DNA from: Chinchilla lanigera
Lineage: Eukaryota; Chordata; Mammalia; Rodentia; Chinchillidae
Assembly: GCF_000276665.1 (NCBI RefSeq)
Contig: NW_004955476.1
Coordinates: forward strand, 8,268,963-8,332,962
DNA: 64,000 nucleotides
Reading direction: 5' to 3'
The translations under genes and the position numbers were made by a program. This document shows, one piece after another, positions 10,500-21,983 of the stretch. The notes under the pieces are model-generated. The model made no database searches. It was given only the letters and a program-made list of their open reading frames with translations, and had not been told where the DNA came from. Position 1 is the first letter of the stretch. Each line of letters starts with the position of its first letter.

Positions 10500-12545
10500 A
10501 AACACTGATTCCTGGCCAATCAGAATAGAAGCCTGCTGTGACACCCGTAAGTTAGTATCAGTGCGTGTTAACTGCGTATCAGATTTGAAGGATACAAATG
10601 GACACTTTCTCACCACATATGATTAGTCACGCCTCATATTGCTCACAGGCCCAGTTTTATGAAAGGTTGGAAGTCATGTGTGGCAATGTTCTCCTTTATT
10701 TCAGTCGTGAAGATGAGATACGGACTGATATTCCATCCACTAAAAGCTACCAGTGAGTCACTCAAGTCCCTGCACAAAACACCCACATGTGTAAGAAAAT
10801 TACAGTCCTGGCGGAGAGCCATGAACTTAGGAACTGCAGAGCTGTGACCTCTCCCCGGGCTGCAGTGATGGGGACAAGAGCATCGTGGTGTCTAGGTGGA
10901 GGGAGCCCTGGACAGCAGCTGGGACACACATGGGACAAGCAGTTACCTTGAGGCAGCTCCAGTGCAGGGAGCCACAGACTCAGGTCACAACCTCCCTACC
11001 TCCTCATCCCCTTTCTCATCTCCTGTGTGGCTCCTGGCTGGCCAGAGTCAAGGGGCCTTCTCTCAAGGTAGCACACAAAGCTCAGACCTTAGAACAAAAG
11101 GGAGAAAGCAGGTGGACACCAACTGGGTCTGCAAAGGAACAGAGAAGAACTGGCTCCACTCGCTCATCTCTGCTACTTCATTCTCCCAACAAAACTCTGA
11201 TGGTCTTGACCAAGGCTGTACTGTAAAGCCTTCAAAGAGCCAATCCCCTGGGGTTGGAGTAAATATGTGATATCATCAGACTCTGCTACCTGAATTCTTG
11301 TGTCACAAAAGGTAAACTGTGCTGTCCTTAATATGTAAAGATTTATATTGTATATCCATTTGGCCTTCAGACTGACACAGGAGGAGTTAAAACTTGCACC
11401 CTCAAATTTACTACAAAGATATTTTCTTCAAATCAAAAAGAGAAGGTTACTGCACACGTTGACTTGGGAAAGTGCAGAAAACAATCACATGAGTCACATG
11501 ATGCTAACTGCCAAGGGCTTTTGGAAATTTTAATAAAATATCAGGAACTCCAAAGGAGAATGACCCATTTGCTAAGGCTATCATCTACTGTCAGTTACTA
11601 ATGCCACTCTTCCTCCTGTAGAGAAAAGCTGCCTATTGCCGACACAGCCCACTAGAAGGGAAAGTCCCAAGACCCAAATAGTGGACGTGATGGAGCTGGA
11701 GAGACTACTAATGTGTACCTCCACATGGTAGAAGCCTGCCAGAAAGAGTAAAAGCCAGGTATTTCCTGGGGAGCCAGGCACAGATGGGCTCAGGTGAAGC
11801 CCCCAGTCAGGGGAAGACAAAGGAAACACGACTTGAACCTCTAGAACAAAAAGAATCTGCTCTCAAGAGGTCTGGAGCCTCCTGGTACAGGAACCGTGTT
11901 ACTAAGAATGCTGCTAGGTACGTAAGACAATCCAGAGCATGGCGGGGTGAGGCAGGAGGTGGGCTTGGCACCATTGCTGGGGCAACTGGGCACAGCCCTC
12001 CGGTGAAGAGACGTGTTAGCCATGGGCACAGAGCAGCGGCTCCCAAAGCTGGCATGAAATAGGGCTGCACTGAGCAGCAATCTTCAAGAAGGCACCAACA
12101 CTGAAACCTGCTGCCAACCTTCTAGAATGACATCAAGTGGGACATCTGGGTCAACTATCATGGAAGAGTAAGCAGCAGCTGCTGGCACCCCTACCCTCTT
12201 GTTCTTGCAGTGTCCATACTGCATGCAGGACCTATCATCTCTTTCGTCTTCCAAGCACCCCTTTCTCCTTGAGCACTTCTGTGCTTATTTTCCTTCTGCT
12301 TTTCTTCCTTTTGGCCTGCGTAAATGTTAATATTTCACACTCACCACTTGTTCTGATTCACGAACAGGACAGGCAATCTGGGAAGTGCTGCCTGTCCCTA
12401 CAACACCGGGGAACTGTGGGGAACACAGGGACATTCTGTTTGTTTAAATAAAACCCAGTAATACGGACAGTGTGAAAATCCTGCAGTAAAGACAAATGGA
12501 TGAGGCATCTCTAGCCCTCATGGATATCTCAGACCCATCACTAGG
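10500..12545. other. Unassigned, GC-richer stretch with one repeat segment
   Basis: No recognised gene. Open frames of up to 124 aa occur (10896-11270 plus) but lack a recognisable domain. 10784-10847 is 61/64 identical to 12805-12868 inside the provirus, so at least part of this stretch may be endogenous-retrovirus-derived. Confidence 0.4.
10784..10847 (+). repeat. 64-bp segment matching the MaLR provirus interior
   Basis: It begins CACATGTGTAAGAAAATTAC and ends GCAGAGCTGTGA. It differs from 12805-12868 at only three positions. It probably marks a fragment of a related endogenous retroviral element. Confidence 0.6.
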
Positions 12546-12772
12546 TGTTATGGTTTGTGTCTGGGTGCCCCCAAAGCCTCATTCAGTCACCGAGCAAACT
12601 TCTAGAGTTTATGATTGATCTATGGTCCAATGTTGGGATTACAGGTATGAGTGCTGCACCCGCCCTGGGGTGGATAGTTCTCATACAATATAAGGGAGGG
12701 AAAGAGGCTTGCTTGCCTTAATTCTAGGTGTCGGGTAATTTGTCTCAACAAGTAGAGAAAATAATCATGACA
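12546..12772 (+). repeat. 5' LTR of the MaLR provirus, internally deleted
   Basis: Aligned with the 3' LTR, it lacks about 145 bp after the AAAGAGGCTTGC block. The loss removes the AATAAA polyadenylation signal and most of the 3' half, then the sequence rejoins at CCTTAATTCT. Confidence 0.85.
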
Positions 12773-12775
12773 GAA

Positions 12776-12793
12776 TTTGGTACCAGAGAAGTG
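12776..12793 (+). other. Primer-binding site, tRNA-Leu type
   Basis: TTTGGTACCAGAGAAGTG lies three bases after the 5' LTR. TGGTACCAG complements the 3' end of some tRNA-Leu species, which is the primer usage that gives ERVL its name. Confidence 0.7.
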
Positions 12794-14190
12794 GAACAGT
12801 TTCTCACATGTGTAAGAAAATTACAATCCTGGAGGAAAGCCATGAACTTAGGAACTGCAGAGCTGTGAGACACGTCACCTGAAAGAGTAGAGCTGGAACA
12901 ACTTCAGCTGTTCTGTATGGGAGATTCTGGTAAGAGCTCAGAAGACAAGAAGACTGATAGAAATCCTGCCGGTAAAGTCGGTGTGGGAGGTTTCTGCTGG
13001 GAAGGAGGACTGCATTGGTTGTTGAACTTCAGATGATCTGTGCTGACTTGGCAGAAAGTTTGTCTGCATTTTGCTCATGTCCAGAGACTTTGCCTGAGAC
13101 TGAGATTAAGGGTGACAAACTAATTAATCTGGTAGAAGAAATTTCCAGGCAGTCAAATGTTGGGGCAGTGGCATGGCTATTGTTTTAGCCAGATTTATGC
13201 TGAGAATCAAAAGCAAAGAGCACAGCAGGGTGATTTAAAATGTTGTAAGCTTGGCTAGAAAGGAAGCTCCAGCAAAACTGTGCACTGGAAAGATAGAGCC
13301 GAGGAGATCTTGATTGCTGAGAAGGAACAGGGGAATGGAAAACATGGCCTCAGGTCATCAAAAGATGGCCTCAAACCTGCAAAGATGAAAGATTTGCTTT
13401 GAGGAAAAAGCTGCAGAGAGCCATGTTCCACAATGGTGGCTGTATAGAGAATTTGTTCCTCAGAACTGGATTCAGAGTGCCCAGCAATCCAGGCATTCAA
13501 CCCCTGTGGCCAAGAGAGGGGAAAACTTGGCTACTGCTCCAGGTGGCAGCAGACTTTGACATCATCCACATGACAATGGCTGTAGGTGCATACAGAGTGC
13601 AGGAGTTCAGAGGTTAAGAAGGTTTCCACCTAGATTTCAGAAGGCCTAGAAAGCCAGGCAGTGTGCCCCTGAGAGGGCAGTGTGTGAAGCTGTCAGTGAG
13701 AAACCTAAAGTGTAACGGAAATCTCAGAAGGCTGGAAAAGCTAGGAATGTGGATTGTCTGAGGAAAGCTGTAAGGAGGGAGCAAAGCAGGCCCAAGAAGA
13801 AGCCCTAGGAGCTAGAACCACCAGACGTGCCATAGGAGTGGAGCCACATAAGGCGTTTGGAGCTCACAATTTATCACAGATTGCTTTGGATGTTTCATGT
13901 ATAACTACGGACTCAATGATAGCCTTGCTGGGTTTTGGTCTTGCTTTGGTCCCAATGCGTTGTATTCCTCTGTTTGTACTTTTTGAAATGATAATGTTTG
14001 TCTTGTGCTGCTGAATATTGGAAGTATTTAAATTTGTTTTCATTTGTAGAGGGGATCACAGCTAAGAGTTTGCCTTACATCTTGGAGGAGACTTGGGATG
14101 TGGACTTTTCAACAGTGCTGAAACTGTTAGGACATTGACAACTTTTAGAGATGAACTAAAATGCCTTTTGCATAAAGGGATGTGCATGTG

Positions 14191-14215
14191 TCCTTGGGGG
14201 TGGGCAGGGGTAGAA
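14191..14215 (+). other. Polypurine tract of the MaLR provirus
   Basis: A G-rich, nearly all-purine run (GGGGGTGGGCAGGGGTAGAA) sits directly against the 3' LTR, the expected place for the plus-strand primer. Confidence 0.65.
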
Positions 14216-14588
14216 TGTTATGGTTTGTGTCTGGATGCTCCCCCAAAACTTTATGCAGTCATGGAGTGGGTTTCTAGAGTTCATGATTGATCCATGGTCC
14301 AATGCTGGGATTATGGGTGTAAGTGCTGCACCCACCCTGGCGTGGGTACTTAGCATACAATATAAGGAAGGGAAAGAGGCTGTTTGCTACTCCTCCCTTT
14401 TTGCTCTTGCTGCTTTTACTATCTTCCACCACTATGAACTCTTACCCTCTGCCATGTACCACTCTACCTTGGAGCCATGTGAGTATGGACTGAAACCTCC
14501 ACAAACTGTGAGCTAAATAAACATTTCCTTCCTTAATTCTGGGCATTGGGTATTTTGTCTCAGCAATGAGAGAAAAGTAACTAAGACA
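14216..14588 (+). repeat. 3' LTR of the MaLR provirus
   Basis: A full-length LTR, 373 bp. It starts TGTTATGG, has AATAAA near 14515 with a T/C-rich stretch after it, and ends AACTAAGACA. It gives the reference for the solitary LTRs elsewhere in the window, most of which share the CTGTGAGCTAAA(T)A..CAGCAATGA 3' end. Confidence 0.88.
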
Positions 14589-15674
14589 CTAGACCAGAAT
14601 TAGGCTGCTCCTGGAGGGAATATTTTTTTATTAAAATTCACTTAGGTCACAGATGATCATCTATTCAAGGACTGTCCAAGAAGGCCAGGATCCACCTGGG
14701 TCCTTCTAGTATAGAAAATCTTCATTTTCCTCTTGCTTTATTGAACTCTGAGAGATGATCAAAGCAATAGAATTCACCCACTCTCAGGAAAACTATAGAA
14801 AAGTACAAGATGCTATAAAAGAAAAATAGAAATATCTGTTTCCAAAAACCAGGTGTTTCTCAAATGTTACATGCAGAGGGATTGGATACTGATTTTTCAG
14901 TCTTACAAGGGAATATTTCTAAACTTCTTACCAGATTAATTTCTTACATAGAAATCTTGGATAATTCCACATATATGTAAGTATATTACCTATCCAAATT
15001 CTATTTGCGTTCACAGAAATCACAAGAGGAAAAAAGAAGACAGGCTGTGGGTGGAAAAAAGAGTTTAGACAACCATCCTACTAAAAGCCCTAGCAAGACC
15101 CTAAATTTTCAGCATCAGATGCAAGGAATAAAAAGTAACAAAAATAGTACAGTTACATGAAGCAAAATCATAATGAGCAAATTAAACTCTCCATTTGTTT
15201 CAGTGAAAATGATCTTTTTTGAAAGGATAAACTGAAGCCTACCCAAATTTTCAAGGCTTATGCCACAGGACAAGAAGCAGTAAAACAATGCTGAATCCTG
15301 CCCAACAGTTTTAACTACCAGACATAAACTTATCCATGCATATTTATTTCAATTTCATTGCAATTAAGATTTTCCCGTTGAAGGTTAGGACAAATCCTGT
15401 TTGAACAGCCAAGTAGAATTCCTGTGCTTAAAGGTGATTTCTTGGATATATACTATTCTTTGTTCTCAAGTTTCATTATGAGTCAAAATCGGCCAAAAAG
15501 AAAAACAAATCCAGAAAGCTCTGCTTCAGTGTCCCTGGAGTGGAGCTGCTTACTAGTATTACATTTTGTCTTCCTAACATAATTTATTTCTGTGGTGAAA
15601 AATGGTAATCACTGTTCTAATTGAACTAGAATCACTCATTTTATAGGTGCAAAATTATTCCCTCAGTCAGTGGA

Positions 15675-15780
15675 AATGCTGGAGTTGTGATCAGAAGACA
15701 TGGGTCATACTAATTATGAGAAACTGTGCACATCACTTGACTCTCAGTTTCAGGATATACACTAGGAACACAAGCATACA
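15675..15780 (+). repeat. MIR-like SINE fragment
   Basis: GAAGACATGGGTCATACT, then a CTGTGCACATCACTTGA..CTCAGTTTCAG stretch, follows the MIR core order, but diverged. Confidence 0.4.
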
Positions 15781-15783
15781 ATG

Positions 15784-15825
15784 TCTCATTTCACATAAGA
15801 ATTTTAAACAGAAGTGATTAGACTC
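15784..15825 (+). repeat. Exact 42-bp direct repeat, copy 1
   Basis: It begins TCTCATTTCACATAAGAATT and ends GTGATTAGACTC, identical to 16599-16640. The flanks on both sides differ between the copies. Confidence 0.95.
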
Positions 15826-16598
15826 ACCTTCCCCTTGGAGTTGTTGAGATGACCTAATGCCGTCAGCTATAAACACTTGCTTGGTGAAATGCAAGGTATT
15901 ACATGCGTATTTGGAGTGATTTTGCTCCTTTGTGACTGAGTCAAGACTAGACTGAAAGCTTACTCTACATGGGTTAGTTCCTTTACTTTCGTCATTCGTA
16001 CTTGAATCAGTAGCTGTGTGACATAACCAGTTACCAGACACTGCATGAATAAGCACAGAGGATTAAGTAGCTGCTCCTCACCCTGCGGCCACCAGTTCGC
16101 ATACTGATGCTGGAGATGTCCAGGACTGCTTTTTTCAGAGTATGGTCAGACCAAGTCCTGGCAGCTTTAGACTCACCAGACGGCTTAGTAGCATTCCAGA
16201 TCCCACATGCCTTATCTCAGATCCACCAAATCTGAGTCTTCAGTTTAAGTTCCCTCAGGTGGCTCAGGTTCACATTAAAGTTTGAGAAATGATGCACCAC
16301 AGAATCTCAGAATGTCTTGGCATGATGGAACTGGGTCCCATGTCTTTTGAGTAGCTTTTTCCTTTGAAGTCTTAAAAACTACAGATTCATGTGATGCTAT
16401 ATGTGTACAGATGTGATTTTATCTGAAACTATCAGATTAAAGAAATTTCCTTTTCTATGGGGTGAATAATGACATTCATCGCATTAATTTTCTCAAACTC
16501 TCCTCGGATTTTTCTTCATGATAATCAATGCTAAGCAGCAATTTTGATTCACTTGAGCTAATCACTATTAGATCTTGTGGAAGCTTAGGGAGTTACAT

Positions 16599-16640
16599 TC
16601 TCATTTCACATAAGAATTTTAAACAGAAGTGATTAGACTC
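16599..16640 (+). repeat. Exact 42-bp direct repeat, copy 2
   Basis: Identical to 15784-15825, 815 bp downstream. No other part of the surrounding sequence is shared, so this is not a simple segmental duplication. Confidence 0.95.
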
Positions 16641-17919
16641 TATGCGATCAAAGTCCCTCACTAACAATATCTTGCATTTTCCCCAACTCTTCAAAGCCAC
16701 CAATTCATTTTATGCAGCCTATGTTGAATCTAATGAGAGATTTTTAGGGGTAGCCAATGTACGTAGCTTAATATTTGTATTGAACCTTCTTAATTATGGA
16801 AGACACTTAATTTCATCAGAATATTGTAATTTGAAGAATTAAAAGGAGCAAGATAAACTCTCATTATCCAGGAATTTTGAAGGAAGAAGTAAACAGTCTT
16901 GTCTTTCTTGTTTTCTCAGAATTTCTGGGCTCAAATTAATTATCCTGTCTTAAGTCATTCCCTAGACGCTGCACAAATTAGGACTGTCTGAGTGGTAACT
17001 AAATAAGGTGAAATCTTAACAAATGGCAGCTACGTCAGTTACTCAGCCACCACAAAGCCCCTGCATACTGAGTGAGTGGCAAGTTTCCTGCCATGCCTAC
17101 CCCCACCACAGATTTCCCTCCACATCTAATTGGGTGCAAATTGCTGCCTATTTATACTCGACCTATGAATTGATGTCCGTCCTAGAGTGCCCGGGACTCA
17201 AGGTATATTGCTAGAGGCTGAGGATTAATTTGTTTCCATGGGAGGTAATGAATTTTGAAAAGTGTACAACAAAATGTGAGCACGGCAACGCAGTGTAGCA
17301 GGGAAGAGCTAGAGCACCCCTGAAAACTCTGAAATGAGCAGGCAGGAGGAACCTCAGGGCGCCACCAGCTCTGGTAGAGGAAGGAGAATGAGGCTCCCTC
17401 TGTGCAGCTGTCAACTTCACTTCAGAAAGGGTAAGGAGGGAAAGAGAAGAGCTCGGACCCACACAGGCAGTAAATGCTTGCTGCAGAGCAGGGTTTCTTT
17501 AAAATAGATTCATCCCCCCACCATACCCAAAAGAAGGAGACTACTTGTCATCTACTAAACATAGGCAACTAAATATTTCTAGGAGATTCCTGATGGTAGT
17601 GAAGGAATTAAATAATGCAAGATGTACAACATTAGTCCTAGAGATAATCGAATCATCTACATATAGGGCCTGGGCTGCTTTATGTTCCATTTAATAAATC
17701 TTTATCATGTCATATGTCATTTTCAATTTAATATTACATGGGCTATAATCTTTGTTTTCACTTTCTTAGGAATGCTTCCTGTGAAAGTGACACAAAATAC
17801 TAGTACCTAAACTGCTATTGTCACTTTGGTTATGTTGCCAACGTTTCTCTTGAGACTGTAGCTCTCAGTTGTCAACCTGAATGCTTTAAAAGACTTTGGT
17901 AGAAGTGGTTGCAACATGG

Positions 17920-18222
17920 GTGGTGCTATGCTCACATATGGATTACTCCAAGGATGTCTGTAGCTGGCTATGCTGTTAGGAGCTGAGGTCCAGCTGGAGG
18001 AAGTGGGTCACTGAGCCATGCCAGGATACTTCACACTACATCTGTTCCCCTGTGCTCTGCTACCCAGTTACCATGAAGTGAATAGCGTTGCTCCACTCTG
18101 CCCTGCTACTATGTTTATGGGTTGGAGCCAGGTGACTATGGGCTGAAACTCCGGACACTGTAAACCAAAAGTAAACCTCTTGTCCTTCAGGTTGTGGGTG
18201 CCAAGTTGGCTGTTCCAGCAAT
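17920..18222 (+). repeat. MaLR-like solitary LTR (diverged)
   Basis: GGAAGTGGGTCACTGAGCCATG, then CTCTGCTACC..CATGAAGTGAA, GACTATGGGCTGAAACTCC, AAGTAAACCTCTTGTCCTT and GTTCCAGCAATGGAA follow the order of MaLR-type LTRs. The 5' boundary is uncertain. Confidence 0.6.
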
Positions 18223-18529
18223 GGAAATCTTTCTCCCTGTGGTTCCTGGTTCCCACTTGAGTCATTAGTCTTCATCTTGCCTATATGCATGCTCAGCTTA
18301 CTAAAGAAGAGATGGGCTATCAAGTGTGGTATCTGGGGATGATAGGTAGAATGCTACAATTAGAGAAGAATGAACAGAAATGCCCAAAAGTTTCACTGAA
18401 GATGAACTTCTAAAAGGTTCCTCTTTCCAGTGACTACTGCCCATGATGAGGCACCAGAAACATTCTAGGTCAAGCTCAGTCTAATTCAATTGGTTTCATG
18501 GGCCATAAAAACATTTAGATATTCTAGCC

Positions 18530-18735
18530 TCTGGCATAATGTAACAGAAAGAGAATCAGATAAGTAGATTTCAAACCCCAGTTCTGCCACTTATTTACTG
18601 AGCAGCCTCAGCTCTGCCAATATCCCCACTATCAAATGCCTGCCTCAGTGCTTTACTACTGCAATAAAACAGGACAGTATACCCAGTCCAGAACATTGCT
18701 CAGCACACAGTAAAGTTTTCAATAAATGTCACTTC
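18530..18735 (+). repeat. MIR SINE
   Basis: The order CAGTTCTGCCACTTATTTAC, CCTCAGTGCTTTACTACTGC, CAGCACACAGTAAAG..TCAATAAATG fits the MIR core and its 3' end. Confidence 0.65.
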
Positions 18736-19285
18736 CCTTTCTTGTTCTAAAAGTAATTCTTCATGTTCCCAAGAGAGCCAAAAGATATAATGTGTGTACG
18801 TGCGCAAACAGTACCATATAAATACTGGCTACTAAAGGAGGAATGCCCATATACTCGTTGTGTTTGACAACTCTGGGACCCCGTGGTGGCTGATCTGCAT
18901 TTGTAAGAGTCACTGAGAAGAAAAGGGGAACCCCTAAGGTTACTAGAGACCTCTGCTATTTCAACTAATGTATTTAGTATCTAACATACTTTGGAACTAT
19001 AAGAGCTGCTGCTCTTATATGAAATTCAAAGTTTATCTGGAATTGTTTTAATTCATCCCCTCTCCAGCCAACATTTTCTGAAACACAGAAAGGATAATAG
19101 TGTAGGATAATACGCCAGCCACGTTACAGTGCTAGAAACTCACAAACAATGCATGCAGCACAACCCGGCGTGCACATCCTCCACTGCCCTGGCATTTCTT
19201 CTGCATGTGGCAGAAGATCCACAGCAATCATCAAAATGAATATTAAAAAGTGATACGCTGCTGATAGAGGGCCTATATATATATA
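18736..19285. other. No feature seen
   Basis: About 550 bp without a gene or a repeat I recognise. Confidence 0.4.
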
Positions 19286-19343
19286 GAAATATATATATTC
19301 CCAGAATATATATATTCCCAGAAATATATATATATATATATAT
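19286..19343. repeat. AT-rich microsatellite with 17-bp units
   Basis: (TA)n blocks are interrupted by TTCCCAGAA at regular spacing (about 2.5 units of roughly 17 bp), then a pure (TA)n run. It abuts the A-rich tail end of the minus-strand ID SINE and probably grew from it. Confidence 0.75.
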
Positions 19344-19419
19344 TTAGTACTGGGAATTGAACACCTGACCTCAGGCTTGCCAGGCAAGCACTTATGCCAC
19401 TGAGCTATATCCCCAGCCT
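19344..19419 (-). mobile_element. ID SINE, diverged
   Basis: The reverse complement reads GGCTGGGGATATAGCTCAGT..GGCATAAGTGCTTGCCTGGC and ends in the TA-rich tail. It carries more mutations than the copies at 10381 and 38658. Confidence 0.8.
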
Positions 19420-19435
19420 GTTAGAGAGCTAAATA

Positions 19436-19628
19436 TTGCCTGAGCTTGATACTAGGGACTGAATCCAGGGCCCTCACACTGAGGTATATCTCTTGCTCTG
19501 ATTTTATAATTATTTTTTTAAGACAAGGTTTCAGAGTCACTACTTTGCCCTAGCTGGGCTTGAAATCCCAACCCTCCTGCCTCAGTCTTCCAGAGTGCTG
19601 GGGATTGAGGATGTGTGCCAACATGCCC
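19436..19628 (-). mobile_element. B1-ID composite SINE
   Basis: On the minus strand a B1-like part (TGCCAGCACTC-type core, GGCAGGAGGGTTGGGATTTC, AACCTTGTCTTAAAAAAA; plus-strand 19505-19628) runs into an ID-like part ending GGGCCCTGGATTCAGTCCCT (plus-strand 19441-19500). B1 joined to ID halves are known from several non-murid rodents (B1-dID, and MEN in squirrels). Confidence 0.65.
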
Positions 19629-21410
19629 CTCCTGCCTGAAGGAGCTCCTGCTCCCCTTCTTCTCCCCTGAAATTCCCTAAATGTCTCCATGAGCCAGTAA
19701 CCAAACTCTTGGCTTTGTCACTAGTGCTCAGCCTGTTCTCCTTGACTGGTGTCTGTATGTCACCTGTTACTGAATGGCCATGTCCCCCATTCTTACACCC
19801 TTGTCTTTTGTACTCCTCAGGGTAGTGAGAAAACCACTCCACAGTAAAGGAAATTCTTGGCAGCTTATTTTAATGATTGCTTGGATTTCTGCTGGTCCAC
19901 TTTCTACTGATTCTTGCCAATTGTCTTGCTGTTACACCCTGAGGATAATCTCTCTTCCATCCTTAGTTTCTTCCTTCTGAGTCACTTTCAGACCCCCTCT
20001 ACTCACACAGAGGAGATCGTGGCCTTCATCCTGATTTCATGCCATACCACTGGACATCCATCCCACCTCCATGGGGCTGGCTTTCAGCAGCCACTCAGGC
20101 TGCAGTCTCCTGCACGTCCTGCAGTGCCCATTTCCCCCAGGAAGACCAAAGATGTGAGACGGTATTCTTAGTGGGGTAGCATGTAGCTTGTCTGGCTTCA
20201 TACACTTTGAGAAGTGCTAGATTTTTAATAAAGAAAGCTGACCAGTTCAAAAGAGGAAAAACTGATCTTGGTTAGATCTTCCAGAATAGATGAGGTGGAG
20301 TGTGATACATCATGGTCAAAGGTACCAAGGTGTCATGGATCTTAGTTGTCCAACATCGATCAGAACTGTGAATTTCTGTAGACTGGTAAGAATATTTGAG
20401 AATAGTGCATGACCCAAGGCTGAACGCCTGTGTTCCAATTCTGCATCTTTCCCTATAGTTGACCCAGCAACTCAAGAATCTCCAGTTGGCCAAACTTTCC
20501 CTACCTTCCTTCATCCAGACCCCTCATTCAAATTTCTCCGTACACCCGCATCCTGACTTCTTATTCATTTCAACTTTGATGGATGTCAGTTTCTCTAGCA
20601 AAAATCATTGCTCCCCATATTCAAATGTGTCTTGGGACTCCATCTGATTTGTGTGATTCTTGGAAAATACGCTGATATCTTTTGTTTTCCATTTTTCCTA
20701 CTGCTTTCTATATGACTATAACACAACAATATGCCGTTATTTTGCATTGCTTGTATTGTAGAATTAGCCAACAATTAAAAACTGAATATAAAACTGCTCA
20801 GCTTTAATCTTTCCTATTAACTTCTTAACAGTCTGTACCTCTTCTTTCAGGGGAAAGAGGAAAGGCCACCAAACCTTGACTTCTAACCCTGCCTGTGAGT
20901 TTGTCTATTAGGAGCTCTTGGCAAAATGACCTCTGTCCTTTCTCAAGGGTTAGACTCTTCTGGCAGGCCAACTCCAGTACCATACCCCTTGCAGGACCAG
21001 CGTCCCCAGCCATCAGGTGCAAGCTTCTCATCAGTAGCAGCGGAGGACCCTCAAGCCCCTTGCAACTGGCGTGAGTGCCATCTGACCATGGAAGCACAAA
21101 CCCTTTCGGCCCTTTTGTGAGAAAGTGCTTTCGTGTGATTTGATCTGTTTCACCATTGTTAGGATTTTATAGGCAGAGTAACTAATCCTAATATGCTGGT
21201 TCTTGATATCAGTAGATGCACGTTAGTATAACCACTCTATCTATTTCGTTTTGGCTTCTTGGATATACAAGTGATACCCTTGGTCACTGTTGGTGTTAAA
21301 GAAGTGCCGTAGTCAGAACTAAGACAGAGGAACACAGTGCATTGCTCCGTGTGCTCAGTTCTTTCCTCTTGTCCAGGTCTCCAGCTTGGCCTGCCTCAGT
21401 CTCCCCACTG
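19629..21410. other. No recognised gene
   Basis: Open frames of up to 90 aa are present on both strands without recognisable domains. I see no SINE or LTR. Confidence 0.4.
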
Positions 21411-21518
21411 GCATATTTAGGTGTCACTGAATGCAGGCATATTTATTAATGTAAGTGTATCTATGCATATTTAGGTGTCACTGAATGCAGGCATATTTAT
21501 TAATGTAAGTGTATCTAG
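21411..21518 (+). repeat. Tandem duplication, 54 bp x 2
   Basis: Units 21411-21464 and 21465-21518 differ only at their last base. A partial third start (GTATCTATGCATA) follows 12 bp later, at the junction with the L1 tail. Confidence 0.95.
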
Positions 21519-21529
21519 GCAGTCAAAGT

Positions 21530-21983
21530 ATCTATGCATACCCATGTTTACAGCAGCACAACTCATAACAGCTAAACCTTGGAAGCAGCCTATATATCAG
21601 CAAATGGATGTATAAATGAAGTATGATATTTAAACACAATGGCGTTGTGCTTCGCCATGAGGAAGGATAAACTTGGGTCATTTATAGGAATGGATTCACC
21701 TTGAGACCATAATGTTAAGTAAAATAAATTAGGCACACAAGCTTTCTTATATGAAAAATCCAAAGTGTAAATAACTTATAGAGCAAAATGAAAACAGATA
21801 GTGGGAAACAGGAGAAAAATCTTTTGCAGCAGGAAAAGGGACCAAAAAAATGGAGAGAATGAGAAGGGAGGGAAAAGAAGGGGTGGATGAGGGTTAAAAC
21901 GTGTTCGTTCACACAGCAGCTACGCACAGTGAATGCAATCATTATGTACTGCGAACATCGCCCAATAAACAGAAATAAATTTA
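21530..21983 (+). mobile_element. 5'-truncated L1 3' end
   Basis: The L1 ORF2 C-terminal coding block is followed by a G/A-rich tract (21825-21890) and an end at ATTATGTACTGCGAACATCG..AATAAATTTACG. It starts within ORF2, as usual for incomplete reverse transcription. Its 3' end differs from that of the large L1, so it is a different subfamily. Confidence 0.85.

Larger units (their letters stand above)
12546..14588 (+). mobile_element. Complete ERVL-MaLR-type provirus
   Basis: A two-LTR element of about 2.0 kb. The 5' LTR is 12546-12772, the interior 12773-14215 and the 3' LTR 14216-14588. Both LTRs open TGTTATGGTTTGTGTCTGG and end GACA. A primer-binding site follows the 5' LTR and a purine-rich tract precedes the 3' LTR. 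Flanks CTAGG (12541-12545) and CTAGA (14589-14593) match at 4 of 5 bases, as for a 5-bp target duplication. The interior has no intact gag or pol, as is usual for MaLR elements. The LTRs differ from each other at many positions, so the insertion is old. Confidence 0.88.
14589..17910. other. Mostly unassigned; holds a MIR-like piece and a 42-bp direct repeat
   Basis: About 3.3 kb of AT-rich sequence without a gene. 15675-15780 resembles MIR (annotated separately). An exact 42-bp direct repeat lies at 15784-15825 and 16599-16640. A minus-strand frame of 107 aa at 15733-16056 has no recognisable domain. Confidence 0.45.

Noticed and set aside
10885..11270. 113- and 124-aa overlapping plus frames
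   Set aside because: No recognisable domain, no splice or conservation support, and the neighbourhood contains retroelement-derived sequence.
21411..21518. Short direct repeats considered as a CRISPR-like array
   Set aside because: Only two adjacent units without spacers, in mammalian DNA. It is a simple tandem duplication.
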